DNA of 64,000 nucleotides from Marinobacter sp. ELB17 (GTDB taxonomy: Bacteria; Pseudomonadota; Gammaproteobacteria; Pseudomonadales; Oleiphilaceae). Shown here in pieces: positions 1 through 9,033 of this stretch; within the stretch, counting starts at the first letter, position 1; each line of letters starts with the position of its first letter. The stretch is taken from assembly GCF_000169375.1 (NCBI RefSeq), contig NZ_AAXY01000009.1, forward strand, positions 62,001-126,000. Reading direction: 5' to 3'. A model generated the notes under the pieces. It worked only from the letters and a program-made list of their open reading frames with translations. It ran no database searches and had not been told where the DNA came from. A program made the translations under genes and the position numbers.

Positions 1-1
1 A

Positions 2-523
2 GTGGGGCAGAGCACGGGCGGCGCCATACTAATTGACTATTTGCTGTCGAATCATCATACCCGGGCCACATCAGAGTTTCGTAAAGTGGTTTTACTGGCG
101 CCACTGATACGCCCTGCTGGTTGGGTTAAGGCCCGTGTGTTGCACACGGTGCTTAAGCCCTTTGTCAGCCGTTGGCGGCGGGTATTCAGTGCCAACAGTG
201 GCAACTCGGAGTTTTTGAAATTTCTCCGTAAGGTCGACCCGCTGCAGGCCCGCGCTATTCACGTTGACTGGGTTTCGGCATTGCGTCAATGGGTGCCCCA
301 TATTGAGTCGGCGCGTCCGGTTGAGTTCGATATAACCGTGGTACAGGGTGAAAAAGACCTGACCGTAGATTGGCCCCATAATTTGCGGATTATTCGTAAT
401 AAGTTTGCCCGGGTTCATGAAGTTAAGTTGCCACAGGGCCGGCACCATCTGGTCAACGAGGCCCATGACTTGCAGGCAACGGTGTTTAATACCATTATCG
501 ATACTTTTACGGCAGACGTGTGA
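2..523 (+). CDS. alpha/beta hydrolase (lysophospholipase-like), 3' part
   Basis: The 5' end of the gene lies outside the window; the reading frame is open from base 2. The first visible residues form a GxSxG nucleophile elbow (G-Q-S-T-G), so the N-terminal half of the fold before the catalytic Ser is missing. An Asp in an E-K-D-L-T segment and a His in G-R-H-H-L near the C-terminus fit the Asp and His of the catalytic triad. The layout matches serine aminopeptidase S33/lysophospholipase (PldB-like) hydrolases. No signal peptide can be judged. The stop is 38 bases before the start chosen for the next gene. Family call is good; substrate is unknown. Confidence 0.8.
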   Translation: MGQSTGGAILIDYLLSNHHTRATSEFRKVVLLAPLIRPAGWVKARVLHTVLKPFVSRWRRVFSANSGNSEFLKFLRKVDPLQARAIHVDWVSALRQWVPHIESARPVEFDITVVQGEKDLTVDWPHNLRIIRNKFARVHEVKLPQGRHHLVNEAHDLQATVFNTIIDTFTADV

Positions 524-561
524 ACACGCTGTCGCAGACCCACGGAAATAAGGAACACGCT

Positions 562-1218
562 GTGAAAAAAACCATACTTGCGGTAACACTGGCCAGCCTG
601 ACGCTTGGCGGCTGTATGACATACGACCCATACACCGGCGAACAGAAAACATCGAACGCCACTAAGGGTAGCGTGATTGGTGCACTTGGCGGCGCGGCAA
701 TCGGTGCGGCCACTTCCAGTAAAAGTGACCGCGGCAAAGGTGCGCTGATCGGCGCTGCTGGCGGTGCGGTTATAGGTGGCGGTATTGGTGTGTATATGGA
801 TCGCCAGGAAGTGCAACTGCGCCAGCAGCTTGAAGGCACTGGCGTACGTGTCGTGCGTAATGGCGACGAAATCTCGCTGGTAATGCCGGGCAACATTACT
901 TTTGACCTCAACCAGACCAGCATCCGCTCGCAGTTTGCCGGAACTCTGGAGTCTGTTGCCTTAGTACTGAAAGAGTTTGATCAAACTATTATTCAGATAG
1001 AAGGGCACACCGACAGCCAGGGCGGAGACAGCTATAACCAGTTGTTGAGTGAGCGACGCGCGTCTTCTGTTCGTGACTTCCTGCTGAACCAAGGCATTGA
1101 GTCCAGGCGCACCCGCGCTGTGGGTTATGGCGAGCGTTATCCGGTGGCTTCTAACGATACCTCAGGCGGGCGCGAGCAGAATCGGCGCGTTGAACTAACA
1201 CTGGTGCCCATGCGCTAA
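562..1218 (+). CDS. OmpA-family outer-membrane lipoprotein (YiaD-like)
   Basis: A 218-residue protein. GTG at 562 is preferred over the in-frame GTG at 520, because an AAGGA ribosome site lies about 7 bases upstream and it gives a clean lipoprotein signal: K-K, a hydrophobic core, and lipobox L-G-G-C with the lipidated Cys at residue 18. Two glycine-zipper stretches (G-A-L-G-G-A-A-I-G and G-A-A-G-G-A-V-I-G-G-G) follow at roughly residues 40-75. A C-terminal OmpA domain (about residues 110-218) carries the peptidoglycan-binding signature G-H-T-D-S and S-E-R-R-A. It probably anchors the outer membrane to peptidoglycan from the periplasmic side. Family is secure; the precise role is not. Confidence 0.88.
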   Translation: MKKTILAVTLASLTLGGCMTYDPYTGEQKTSNATKGSVIGALGGAAIGAATSSKSDRGKGALIGAAGGAVIGGGIGVYMDRQEVQLRQQLEGTGVRVVRNGDEISLVMPGNITFDLNQTSIRSQFAGTLESVALVLKEFDQTIIQIEGHTDSQGGDSYNQLLSERRASSVRDFLLNQGIESRRTRAVGYGERYPVASNDTSGGREQNRRVELTLVPMR

Positions 1219-1228
1219 GGCACTAGTA

Positions 1229-2116
1229 TCAGCGTGCCAGTGCCTTGGCCAACCAGTCGGCAAGGCGCTGAGCCCGCGGCGACACCGTATCACCGGGAAG
1301 CCGCAGGCACAGGGTGTCGCGGGTTTCTATAAAGCCCCAAGGCGCCAGCAGTCGCCCGCTGCGCAGGTCTTCCTCCACCAGATATTGCGGCGCTATTGCC
1401 ACGCCCAACCCTACCAATGCTGCCTCTAGCATGTAATTTAAATGCTCGAATGATTGCCGGATCGGCAAACTCTGCGTATCTAATTGCTGATGCTTACACC
1501 ATTGCGGCCAGGCTTGCGGCCGTGACAGGGTTTCCAGTAGCGGCAACTCCAGCAGGGCACTCGCCGGCATGTCTGGGTTGGCAGGGGCCAGCCCGGGGGC
1601 CATCACCGGTCCGATTCGTTCAGGGCCCAGAACAATCAGGTTCTGGCCTGAGGGCGCCGGCGCTGAGGTAAAGCCCAGAGCAGCGTCTACCCCCGCGGGC
1701 AGGTGCAGCTCTTCGTCGGTGGTGGTTAGGTGAATGTCCAGGCCCGGGCAGTCCTGGCGTAACCGGCCCAAGCGCGGAATAAACCAGCGCGCCAGAAAGC
1801 TACCCGAGCAGCTCAACACCAGGGGCGCATCACGGGCTTCTCGCCGCAGGCGCTCGCATGCCTGTTCCAGCTGTGAGAAAACCGAATCCGTGGTGGTGAA
1901 CAGCTGATGGCCTGCGGTGGTTAAAGCAATGCCCCGGCCCTGGCGCTCGAATAACGCTATGCCGAGTTGTTGTTCAAGCTGGCCAATTTGCCGGCTGATG
2001 GCACCGTGAGTCACGCTGAGGGTTTCAGCGGCACGGCTCATGCTTAGTAGGCGCGCCGCGGCATTAAAGGCGCGCAGCGCATTCAGCGACGGTAAAGGTA
2101 GGTTGGCATGTTTCAT
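1229..2116 (-). CDS. trpI: LysR-type regulator of trpBA, TrpI
   Basis: LysR-family activator with an N-terminal winged helix-turn-helix (about residues 5-65, N-A-L-R-A-F followed by H-G-A-I-S-R-Q) and a C-terminal effector-binding domain with S-F-L-A-R-W-F-I-P-R-L and P-W-G-F-I-E-T motifs typical of the GcvA/TrpI group. It is divergent from trpBA, the classic Pseudomonas arrangement in which TrpI activates trpBA in response to indoleglycerol phosphate (established for Pseudomonas, inferred here). ATG at 2116 is chosen because it gives the family's usual short leader before the HTH; a GTG at 2137 would add seven residues. There is no strong ribosome site at either. Confidence 0.85.
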   Translation of the reverse strand: MKHANLPLPSLNALRAFNAAARLLSMSRAAETLSVTHGAISRQIGQLEQQLGIALFERQGRGIALTTAGHQLFTTTDSVFSQLEQACERLRREARDAPLVLSCSGSFLARWFIPRLGRLRQDCPGLDIHLTTTDEELHLPAGVDAALGFTSAPAPSGQNLIVLGPERIGPVMAPGLAPANPDMPASALLELPLLETLSRPQAWPQWCKHQQLDTQSLPIRQSFEHLNYMLEAALVGLGVAIAPQYLVEEDLRSGRLLAPWGFIETRDTLCLRLPGDTVSPRAQRLADWLAKALAR

Positions 2117-2230
2117 AAATCGATTACTTTTTCTCACAGGTTGGTGCGATTTTATCGATTTCCCCCTGTGCTGTCCTGCTTTACACTGGATATTAATTAG
2201 AAGTCAAATTAGCGTAATGGAGTCAATCGC
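2117..2230. promoter_or_regulatory. trpI-trpB divergent control region
   Basis: The 114-base gap between the divergent starts holds a separated inverted repeat AAATCGA (2117-2123) / TCGATTT (2155-2161). By position this is the place for TrpI binding and the trpBA promoter. I cannot match it to a defined TrpI consensus, so the assignment is positional. A TGGAG ribosome site lies at 2218-2222 before the trpB ATG at 2231. Confidence 0.35.
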
Positions 2231-3484
2231 ATGAGTACAGCAACCACGCTACGACAGGGCCCGGATGTCAACGGTTTTTTTGGTCATTTTGGTGGTCGTT
2301 TTGTGGCCGAGACCCTGATGCCGCTCGTTCTTGAGCTGCAAAAAGAATACGCAAGGGCGCGTAATTCAAAAGACTTTATTGATGAGATGGACGCTTTGCG
2401 CCGTGACTTTGTCGGCCGCAAGAGCCCGCTGTATCTGGCTGAACGGTTAACCGAACAGCTCGGCGGCGCCAAGGTGTACCTTAAGCGTGAAGATCTTCTG
2501 CACACCGGCGCTCACAAGATCAACAATTGCCTGGGCCAGATTTTGCTGGCCAAACGCATGGGTAAAACCCGCATCATCGCGGAAACCGGGGCGGGCATGC
2601 ACGGTGTGGCAACCGCCACCGTGGCTGCGCGCTTTGGTATGGAGTGCGTGGTGTACATGGGCAGCGTCGACATTCACCGTCAGCAGCCCAACGTGCAGCG
2701 CATGCGTTTGCTGGGTGCCAAAGTAATCCCGGTCACCAGCGGTGCAGGCACTCTGAAAGACGCTATGAATGAAGCCCTGCGTGACTGGGTTACCAACGTA
2801 GCCGATACTTTTTATATCATCGGCACAGTAGCAGGCCCGCATCCCTATCCGGCTATGGTGCGTGATTTCCAATCGATTATTGGTGAAGAAACCCGCGAGC
2901 AGATTCTCGAGCGCGAAGGGCGCCTGCCCGACACGTTGGTAGCCTGTGTCGGTGGCGGCTCAAACGCCATGGGCCTGTTCCATCCGTTTCTGGATGATAA
3001 TAGCGTCGCTATGGTGGGTGTTGAAGCCGCCGGTGAAGGCTTGGACAAGCGCCACGCGGCCAGCCTGAAAGGCGGCACCCCTGGCGTATTGCACGGCAAC
3101 CGTACCTTCCTGCTGCAATCAGCTGACGGGCAGATTCAGGATGCCCATTCGATTTCGGCGGGTCTGGATTATCCGGGCATTGGCCCAGAGCACGCCTGGT
3201 TAAATGATATTGGCCGGGTCAGCTACGCTGCCATTACCGATGACGAAGCTCTGGAAGCCTTCCACACTCTGTGCCGCATTGAAGGTATTATTCCGGCGCT
3301 GGAAACAGCCCATGCTATTGCCTACGTGATGAAAGTGGCTCCGACATTGCCGCAGGATCATTTGATTGTTATCAACCTGAGCGGCCGCGGTGATAAAGAC
3401 ATGTCTACCGTCCTTGCCGCGATGGACGCCAGTGCGGAAAACGCTGAGAAAGACGCTGGTAAAGACGTTAAAGGGGAAGCCTGA
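2231..3484 (+). CDS. trpB: tryptophan synthase beta chain
   Basis: Makes L-tryptophan from indole and L-serine with pyridoxal phosphate; partner of TrpA in the cytoplasmic alpha2beta2 complex. The 417-residue product has the PLP lysine in H-T-G-A-H-K-I-N-N (Lys96), the L-K-R-E-D-L segment just before it, and the phosphate-binding G-G-G-S-N-A-M-G loop. Length is slightly above the usual ~400 because of a charged C-terminal tail of about 20 residues ([10 protein letters not shown]). The stop is one base before the trpA ATG, so the pair is surely co-transcribed and probably translationally coupled. Divergent trpI supports TrpI control. Confidence 0.97.
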   Translation: MSTATTLRQGPDVNGFFGHFGGRFVAETLMPLVLELQKEYARARNSKDFIDEMDALRRDFVGRKSPLYLAERLTEQLGGAKVYLKREDLLHTGAHKINNCLGQILLAKRMGKTRIIAETGAGMHGVATATVAARFGMECVVYMGSVDIHRQQPNVQRMRLLGAKVIPVTSGAGTLKDAMNEALRDWVTNVADTFYIIGTVAGPHPYPAMVRDFQSIIGEETREQILEREGRLPDTLVACVGGGSNAMGLFHPFLDDNSVAMVGVEAAGEGLDKRHAASLKGGTPGVLHGNRTFLLQSADGQIQDAHSISAGLDYPGIGPEHAWLNDIGRVSYAAITDDEALEAFHTLCRIEGIIPALETAHAIAYVMKVAPTLPQDHLIVINLSGRGDKDMSTVLAAMDASAENAEKDAGKDVKGEA

Positions 3485-3485
3485 T

Positions 3486-4316
3486 ATGAGCGCAAGTCGT
3501 ATTGATCGTTGTTTTGAAGCCTTGCGCCAGCAAGACCGTGCTGCCCTGGTTACGTTTGTAACCGCAGGCTATCCGGACTATCAGCACAGCGCGGAGATTT
3601 TAAAAGGGTTGCCTGAAGCCGGTGCCGATATCATCGAACTGGGAATGCCGTTCACCGACCCTATGGCCGATGGTGCGCCCATTCAGCTTGCTAGCCAGCG
3701 GGCTTTGGCCGGTGGTCACAACACCATCAAAACCCTGCAGATGGTGCGTGAATTTCGCGAGCATAATCAGCACACACCGATTGTACTGATGGGCTATTAC
3801 AACCCAATTTACTGCTACGGCGTAGAGCGTTTTCTGGACGATGCCGCAGCATCCGGTGTAGACGGCATGATCGTGGTGGATTTGCCGCCAGAGCATGACA
3901 ACGAACTGTGCGTGCCGGCCCGCGAAGCCGGTATTCACTTTATTCGCCTGGCAACGCCCACCACCGATGCCGCCCGGCTGCCCGGTGTGCTGGTAAATAC
4001 CTCCGGCTTTTTGTACTACGTTTCCAGCACCGGTGTTACTGGCTCTGCGGCACCTACCGCTGAAAAAGTGGAAAAAGAACTGGCGCGGATTCGAGAGCAT
4101 ACAAACTTGCCGGTGGCCGTGGGCTTCGGTATTCGTACCGCACCCCAAGCTGAGCGCATTGCGCGTTTTGCGGATGCCGTAGTGGTGGGTTCGGCTCTGG
4201 TGGAGTGCATAGCCAATGCAGATACCGAAGCCCAGGGCCGCGATGATGTTTTGTCACTTACGCGGGAACTTTCGGCTGCGGTTAGAGAGGCGCGGACGAC
4301 ATTGAACGTTTCCTGA
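3486..4316 (+). CDS. trpA: tryptophan synthase alpha chain
   Basis: Cleaves indole-3-glycerol phosphate to indole and glyceraldehyde-3-phosphate; indole is passed to TrpB through the intersubunit tunnel. The 276-residue TIM barrel has the catalytic Glu (E51 in I-I-E-L-G-M-P-F) and Asp (D62 in P-M-A-D-G), plus V-G-F-G-I near the phosphate site. ATG at 3486 follows the trpB stop by one base and is preferred to an upstream in-frame start at 3390 that would lie inside trpB. The remaining trp genes (E, G, D, C, F) are not in the window. A rho-independent terminator follows. Confidence 0.97.
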   Translation: MSASRIDRCFEALRQQDRAALVTFVTAGYPDYQHSAEILKGLPEAGADIIELGMPFTDPMADGAPIQLASQRALAGGHNTIKTLQMVREFREHNQHTPIVLMGYYNPIYCYGVERFLDDAAASGVDGMIVVDLPPEHDNELCVPAREAGIHFIRLATPTTDAARLPGVLVNTSGFLYYVSSTGVTGSAAPTAEKVEKELARIREHTNLPVAVGFGIRTAPQAERIARFADAVVVGSALVECIANADTEAQGRDDVLSLTRELSAAVREARTTLNVS

Positions 4317-4345
4317 GCGTTGTCATTGGCTAGCGAAAGCGTCTG

Positions 4346-4382
4346 AAAAGCCTGTCCGAGTTTGTGCTCGGACAGGCTTTTT
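4346..4382 (+). terminator. rho-independent terminator after trpBA
   Basis: A perfect 15-bp stem, AAAAGCCTGTCCGAG (4346-4360) pairing with 4367-4381, closes a 6-base loop and ends in a T run. It lies 30 bases after the trpA stop. Confidence 0.93.
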
Positions 4383-4569
4383 ATTGGTCGCCAGTATATG
4401 AGTGGGCGGCCATTGCCCACTCATGAGCTACAGCCTCTCTGAGATTTTTCCTTATGGCTTATTTTTGTGAGAGCAAATCACCGCACCAGCGCGCCTCTAC
4501 GCTCTCTGACGTATGGACACCCAAAACCCCCTGAAATACCTGAAAGAGCTGTCGTTAGAGGTGACTGTG

Positions 4570-5212
4570 ATGAAGATTGGTACGATCAAATCGATTTGGC
4601 GTTATCCGGTGAAAGGAATGTCGGGTGAGCGTATGCGAGGTGTCAGCCCTGGTGGGTCACGAAAGCGTGTTGCAACCCTTGCGTCCTGAGGCAGATGATA
4701 ACTTTTATCGCCGTTATAAAACCGATGAGCACACTTGGCTTCAGGAGCTAAAAGCCACATTTGCGCGAGAAGAAGGCGAACCATTGCCCGATTTCGATAA
4801 CTTGCCGCCATCCATTCAGGACTTTGTGTCCGTTCCGGGCACGTTTTTTCTGGTGTCGCCTTTTTATATTCTGACAACGTCTAGCCTGAACCACATGAAA
4901 CAGCAGAATCCAGAGTCGGATTGGCATGTGGAACGCTTTCGCCCCAACCTCGTAATCGACACACTGCCAGGGGTGACGGGGTTAGCCGAGCAGGACTGGA
5001 TTGGTAAGGTCCTGAAAATGGGTGAACTCGTTATTGAATGTAGTGAGTCTGCGCCACGCTGCGGTGCTGTCACAAGGAAGCAAAGCGGCTTTGGCGCAGA
5101 CGCCAGCCTGCTGCGCAGCATTGTCCGGGAAGCGGACCAGAACCTTGGAATTTACGGCAATATCCAGAGTGCAGGGTTGATGAACGTTGGTGATGAGGTT
5201 TGTCTCGTCTAG
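4570..5212 (+). pseudogene. MOSC-domain protein, internally deleted and frameshifted
   Basis: ATG at 4570 opens a normal MOSC N-terminal beta-barrel start (K-I-G-T-I-K-S-I-W-R-Y-P-V-K-G-M-S-G-E) but this frame stops at 4687-4689. The rest of the family continues in another frame from about 4640 to 5212: V-S-A-L-V-G-H, then F-V-S-V-P-G-T-F-F, the molybdenum-cofactor sulfurase C-terminal core R-F-R-P-N-L-V-I, and the P-R-C-G-A-V-T segment. The two parts meet near 4637-4645 without the 50-60 residues normally between them. The break is therefore a deletion with loss of frame, not a single-base error. An intact relative would be about 270 residues. Original function unknown; family members bind sulfur or molybdopterin. 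Confidence 0.8.
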
Positions 5213-5477
5213 CAGCGTTTCGGGTCTACCGTATGTGACTACCTACGACAGATTGTCGCTGACTGCAGCGAAAGCGCAATTCCCTAGGTTGCCTGCAATT
5301 TTTACGGAAAACTTTTATGAATAGCGGTATGAGCCTGATCCAAAAAATCGATGAAACGTAAGTACTCTCCGCAAGGTTGCGTTTATCTTGTCCCCAAGGT
5401 CGGTGGTCGGTTAAAAAAAGTTTCGAGGACATGCCGATGGCTGATTTCTAAGTACAATAGGTGAGAGGGTTAAGGAC

Positions 5478-6302
5478 ATGCTAGAGCTCGAAAGTTTATC
5501 AGTGGGTCAATATGGCTTTATAAGCAATGTGTTCTCTTTCGGTTTGGCCGTCATGGCGTCGGCTACGCTGTTTTTGTGGTTGATGAAGTCGTCGGTTGCG
5601 CCGGCCTATCGAATGGCCATTACGATCAGCGGTTTGGTAACGGCTATTGCAGCCTATCATTACCTCCAAATCATGCTCTCTTGGCACGGGGCGGCGTCGG
5701 TGACTACGGGTGAAGTATTGACTTCGGGTGAAGGCTTTAACCGCGCGTACCGCTACGTAGACTGGCTGTTAACAGTGCCTTTGCTGCTGGTTGAGCTGAT
5801 TTTGGTGATGAAACTCAGCAATAGTGAGACTGTGAGCCGGTCTGTCAAGCTTGGTGGCGCAGCCGCGCTAATGATTATTCTTGGCTATCCTGGCGAAGTA
5901 TCGGGTGAAGTCGGAACCCGGGCACTTTTCTGGATTCTGTCGATGATTCCGTTCCTGTACATCGTGCGTGAGCTGGTAATCGGTCTTAAAGAATCTATCT
6001 CGCAGCAGCCGGACGAAGTGAAAGGCCTGATAAGCGCAGCAGCTACTTTGGTGGTCGCTTCCTGGGCGTTTTACCCAATCGTCTATTTGCTACCACTGCT
6101 CGGCATAACCGGCGGTTCAGCGATTGTTGCTGTTGAAACCGGCTACACCATTGCTGACATTGTTTCGAAAGCCGTGTTCGGGCTGTTGATCTTTACAATT
6201 GCAGTGCGCAAGGGTAAAGCAGATGAACGCGAACATGTGGAAGTACCAGTAGAAACAGCCACGCAAGCAGAGCAGAAGACTCCGGTGAAAAAAGGCGCTT
6301 GA
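5478..6302 (+). CDS. proton-pumping rhodopsin (proteorhodopsin/xanthorhodopsin type, DTE motif)
   Basis: A seven-helix retinal protein of 274 residues in the inner membrane, expected to export protons in light. Visible key residues: His61 in helix B (A-A-Y-H-Y), proton acceptor Asp95, Thr99 and donor Glu106 in helix C (R-Y-V-D-W-L-L-T-V-P-L-L-L-V-E), and Schiff-base Lys231 in helix G (A-D-I-V-S-K-A). This DTE set marks an outward proton pump, not a sodium or chloride pump. Leu103 sits at the spectral-tuning site, predicting green absorption. The sequence resembles xanthorhodopsins (G-Y-P-G-E loop), yet Trp152 occupies the position of the Gly that opens the carotenoid-antenna window. The C-terminal ~30 residues are charged. 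TAAGGAC precedes ATG 5478. A TACAAT at 5453-5458 might be a -10 box, but no good -35 is seen. It has its own terminator. Confidence 0.96.
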   Translation: MLELESLSVGQYGFISNVFSFGLAVMASATLFLWLMKSSVAPAYRMAITISGLVTAIAAYHYLQIMLSWHGAASVTTGEVLTSGEGFNRAYRYVDWLLTVPLLLVELILVMKLSNSETVSRSVKLGGAAALMIILGYPGEVSGEVGTRALFWILSMIPFLYIVRELVIGLKESISQQPDEVKGLISAAATLVVASWAFYPIVYLLPLLGITGGSAIVAVETGYTIADIVSKAVFGLLIFTIAVRKGKADEREHVEVPVETATQAEQKTPVKKGA

Positions 6303-6357
6303 AAGCAGTCGTAAGATCTGTCGGAACTTGACTGCTGATTGTCAGCCATTGTGATCA

Positions 6358-6400
6358 AACCGGCACGGATCAGGTCCGTGCCGGTTCCGCCTTTTCCTTT
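6358..6400 (+). terminator. terminator between rhodopsin gene and crt operon
   Basis: A 12-bp perfect stem, AACCGGCACGGA (6358-6369) with 6375-6386 around a 5-base loop, followed by a pyrimidine-rich T-run region (6387-6400). It implies the rhodopsin message can end here, with full or partial separation from the crt operon downstream. Confidence 0.85.
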
Positions 6401-6461
6401 TAAGATCAAGTGGTCTCAATAAACGGCTTTCAGTACTCATCCCCGCGTAGGGAGAATAACA

Positions 6462-7496
6462 ATGACTGTTTCCGTCTTAGGCGCCGAAGTACCTTTGAGA
6501 AAAAACGCCAGTGCTAACGTAGTGGCGGTCCAATCAGCCGACAAGGCTGATCATACGCGAGCGTTGGAGCAGGTTAGGGCGTTGATGCTCGACGCTTTGC
6601 AAGGTGTAATGGAAGGGCCAGCAAACAATGCTAGCCAATACCAAATCAGTACCAGGGGGAGTTTGTTGAGAGCTCGTCTGGCGCTGGCCAGTTGCAGAAG
6701 TTTTGAATGTTCCCAAGAATATGCGGTTGTTGCGGCGGCATGCTGCGAACTCATCCACAACGCGTCTTTAGTACACGATGACCTCCTCGACGGCGATCAG
6801 CTTCGAAGAGGGCAGGCGACGGTATGGAAAAGACACGGCAGAGGTGTTGCTTTGTGCGCCGGCGACTTGCTTCTTTGTACGGCTTTTGCTGTGTCCGCTG
6901 GTTTGGACGATGCCCAGCAATCCCGTCTTTTGACCCAATATTTGGCGGCGATGACCGGTCGGGTTATTGTCGGGCAAAGCATTGAGATTGCACCGGTAGA
7001 ACCCGGCGTTCAGCCCCGGTTCAGGGCTTATATAGAAGCTGCGCAAGCCAAAACTGTCCCACTGATTCAGCTTCCGCTGATGACTGGTGCGATAGCGGCG
7101 AAGGCTGAGCTGTCGGTTTTGGATTCTATAAAGCGGTTCGCCGAGGCGGTTGGTCTGGCCTATCAGATCATCGACGATCTGGACGATCTGGTGGAGCCAA
7201 AGGCTGATTTGAAAAGCAAAGTGAAATCGCTTCATCCTTTTCATGCCTGGCACCATCATCGTGGCAGATTGAGCGACAGTCCGGAACGTAGAGTTCAAAG
7301 GGCGACCCGCCACGCGCTGGCTGCATTGCAGCGTGGCCGACGCCAGCTTATGTGTCTTGAAAAACAGATGTCTACGCCGATTACGCCTACGCTAGGTCCG
7401 TTACTCATGAAATTGGAATGCAGAGCACAAGCACATCGCTACTCCTTTGGATCGAATGGGGAGGGATGTCATGACACGACAAATACGTGGGGTTAG
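6462..7496 (+). CDS. crtE: geranylgeranyl diphosphate synthase
   Basis: Prenyl transferase that condenses isopentenyl diphosphate units to C20 GGPP, the first committed step of the carotenoid branch. The 344-residue product has the first Asp-rich motif H-D-D-L-L-D-G-D with R-R-G nearby (~residues 106-118) and the second, I-D-D-L-D-D (~238). The family's usual G-K-x-x-x-x-D segment after the second motif is not evident; a basic, His-rich stretch (H-A-W-H-H-H-R-G-R) is there instead. AGGGAG at 6449-6454 supports ATG 6462. The 3' end overlaps crtI by 26 bases. First gene of the crtEIBY-blh operon. Family is secure; exact chain length is inferred from context. Confidence 0.9.
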   Translation: MTVSVLGAEVPLRKNASANVVAVQSADKADHTRALEQVRALMLDALQGVMEGPANNASQYQISTRGSLLRARLALASCRSFECSQEYAVVAAACCELIHNASLVHDDLLDGDQLRRGQATVWKRHGRGVALCAGDLLLCTAFAVSAGLDDAQQSRLLTQYLAAMTGRVIVGQSIEIAPVEPGVQPRFRAYIEAAQAKTVPLIQLPLMTGAIAAKAELSVLDSIKRFAEAVGLAYQIIDDLDDLVEPKADLKSKVKSLHPFHAWHHHRGRLSDSPERRVQRATRHALAALQRGRRQLMCLEKQMSTPITPTLGPLLMKLECRAQAHRYSFGSNGEGCHDTTNTWG

Positions 7497-9033
7497 TGCG
7501 GCGAAAACAGCGGTGGTTGTCGGAGCAGGTTTTGGCGGACTTGCTGTTGCCTTACGTTTGTTGGCTCGAGGTTATAGGGTTGATCTTCTGGAAAAGCACG
7601 CTGATTTGGGGGGACGAGCCAGAACCTTCGAGCTGGATGGCCACAGCTTCGATGCCGGGCCAACCGTCATAACCGCGCCTTTTCTTTTTGCTGAATTGTT
7701 CGAACGTTTTGGTGAAGTTCTGGAAGATCAGGTGACACTGTTACCGGTGTCGCCTTTTTACCGCATGGACTTTGCCGATGGCAGCCACTTTGACTATCAC
7801 GGCACAACAGAGGCGCTGGTCGCAGAGATTGACCGGCTATCGCCGGGCGAAGGCGAACACTACCCGCAATTCCTGCGAGCCGCCGAAGCAATGTACGATC
7901 GCGGCTTTACCGAACTGGCACAACGGCCTTTTACCCGGGTTGCGGACATGCTGGAGGTTTTGCCAGACCTCATTAAACTCAGGGCTGACCGGAGTATTTA
8001 CCAATTTGTTTCCCAGTTTTTCAGCGACGAGCGTTTGCGCAGAGCTTTCTCTGTGCCTTCCCTGCTGGTGGGGGGCAATCCGTTTCAGACATCGTCACTT
8101 TACGCCCTGATTCATGCTTTGGAGCGTAAAAGCGGTGTTTGGTATGTGCAAGGCGGAACCGGTGCGCTCATTAAGGCATTGGCGGAGCTGTTTCAGCGAC
8201 ACGGCGGTCGCTTGCACGTCGGCCAGTCAGTTCAGCATCTGGAAATGGACGGCCTGAACGTGCGCGCCGCTGTGACCGACCAGGGCCGTCGTTTCGATGC
8301 CGACTTGGTGGTGAGTAACGCGGACCCGCTCTACGTTTACGATCACTGGATTGAAAGAACCACTCGCCAGCGGCTTGCCGACAGCCACAGGGCACGGTTA
8401 AAGCAGTCTATGGGGTTGTTTGTGCTTTACTTCACCACCGAGCGGGTTTACTCCGACATTGAGCACCACACGATTGTGTTCGGTGAAACCTTCCGGGAAA
8501 TTTTGACCGAGATTTTTGAGCAGCGCCAGATTCCGGAAGATTTGAGTCTGTATTTGCACCGGCCCGGCGCGACAGACCCGACCATGGCGCCAAAAAATGG
8601 CGACGCCTTTTACGTGCTGGCCCCGGTTCCTAATCTTCAGGGCAATCAGGATTGGGGTCAGATTTCTAGTGACGTTGAAGATCAAATTATCAGCATTTTG
8701 ACTCAGCGCCTCATGCCGGACCTTCCGCAGCAAATCCGCGCTAAGCACAGTATTTCGCCCACCTATTTTCACACTGAGCTGAACAGTCCCTTTGGCAGCG
8801 GGTTCTCCATTGCGCCTACGCTCACGCAATCGGCCGGGCTGCGCTTTCATAACCAGTCGCCGCGGTACCGAAACCTGTTTTTTGTCGGTGCAGGCGTTCA
8901 TCCGGGTGCAGGCGTGCCAGGTGTGGTGTGCTCTGCTGGTGTGGTTGAGCGCTTAGTGGTCAGAGCCTTTGAATCGCAGGCCGATATCGAAGCGGGAGCG
9001 TTAGCAGGCATCGCCATCAGAGGCGTGAAATGA
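7471..9033 (+). CDS. crtI: phytoene desaturase
   Basis: FAD-dependent bacterial-type desaturase taking phytoene to lycopene at the membrane. The N-terminus holds the dinucleotide-binding G-A-G-F-G-G-L with E-K-H at the end of the second strand, and D-L-G-G-R-A-R follows. The C-terminal carotenoid-desaturase signature (G-A-G-V-H-P-G-A-G-V-P-G-V) is complete. Length 520 is normal. ATG 7471 is chosen because GGGAGG lies 7 bases upstream; an upstream TTG at 7447 has no such site. It overlaps crtE by 26 bases and crtB by 4 (ATGA), so translation is coupled. Confidence 0.95.
   Translation: MTRQIRGVSAAKTAVVVGAGFGGLAVALRLLARGYRVDLLEKHADLGGRARTFELDGHSFDAGPTVITAPFLFAELFERFGEVLEDQVTLLPVSPFYRMDFADGSHFDYHGTTEALVAEIDRLSPGEGEHYPQFLRAAEAMYDRGFTELAQRPFTRVADMLEVLPDLIKLRADRSIYQFVSQFFSDERLRRAFSVPSLLVGGNPFQTSSLYALIHALERKSGVWYVQGGTGALIKALAELFQRHGGRLHVGQSVQHLEMDGLNVRAAVTDQGRRFDADLVVSNADPLYVYDHWIERTTRQRLADSHRARLKQSMGLFVLYFTTERVYSDIEHHTIVFGETFREILTEIFEQRQIPEDLSLYLHRPGATDPTMAPKNGDAFYVLAPVPNLQGNQDWGQISSDVEDQIISILTQRLMPDLPQQIRAKHSISPTYFHTELNSPFGSGFSIAPTLTQSAGLRFHNQSPRYRNLFFVGAGVHPGAGVPGVVCSAGVVERLVVRAFESQADIEAGALAGIAIRGVK

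Noticed and set aside
92..652. Long minus-strand open frame opposite the hydrolase
   Set aside because: Shadow of the plus-strand coding frame; no ribosome site or family features.
5453..5458. TACAAT as the rhodopsin promoter -10 box
   Set aside because: Good -10 match but no acceptable -35 at 16-18 bases; kept only as a remark in the rhodopsin entry.
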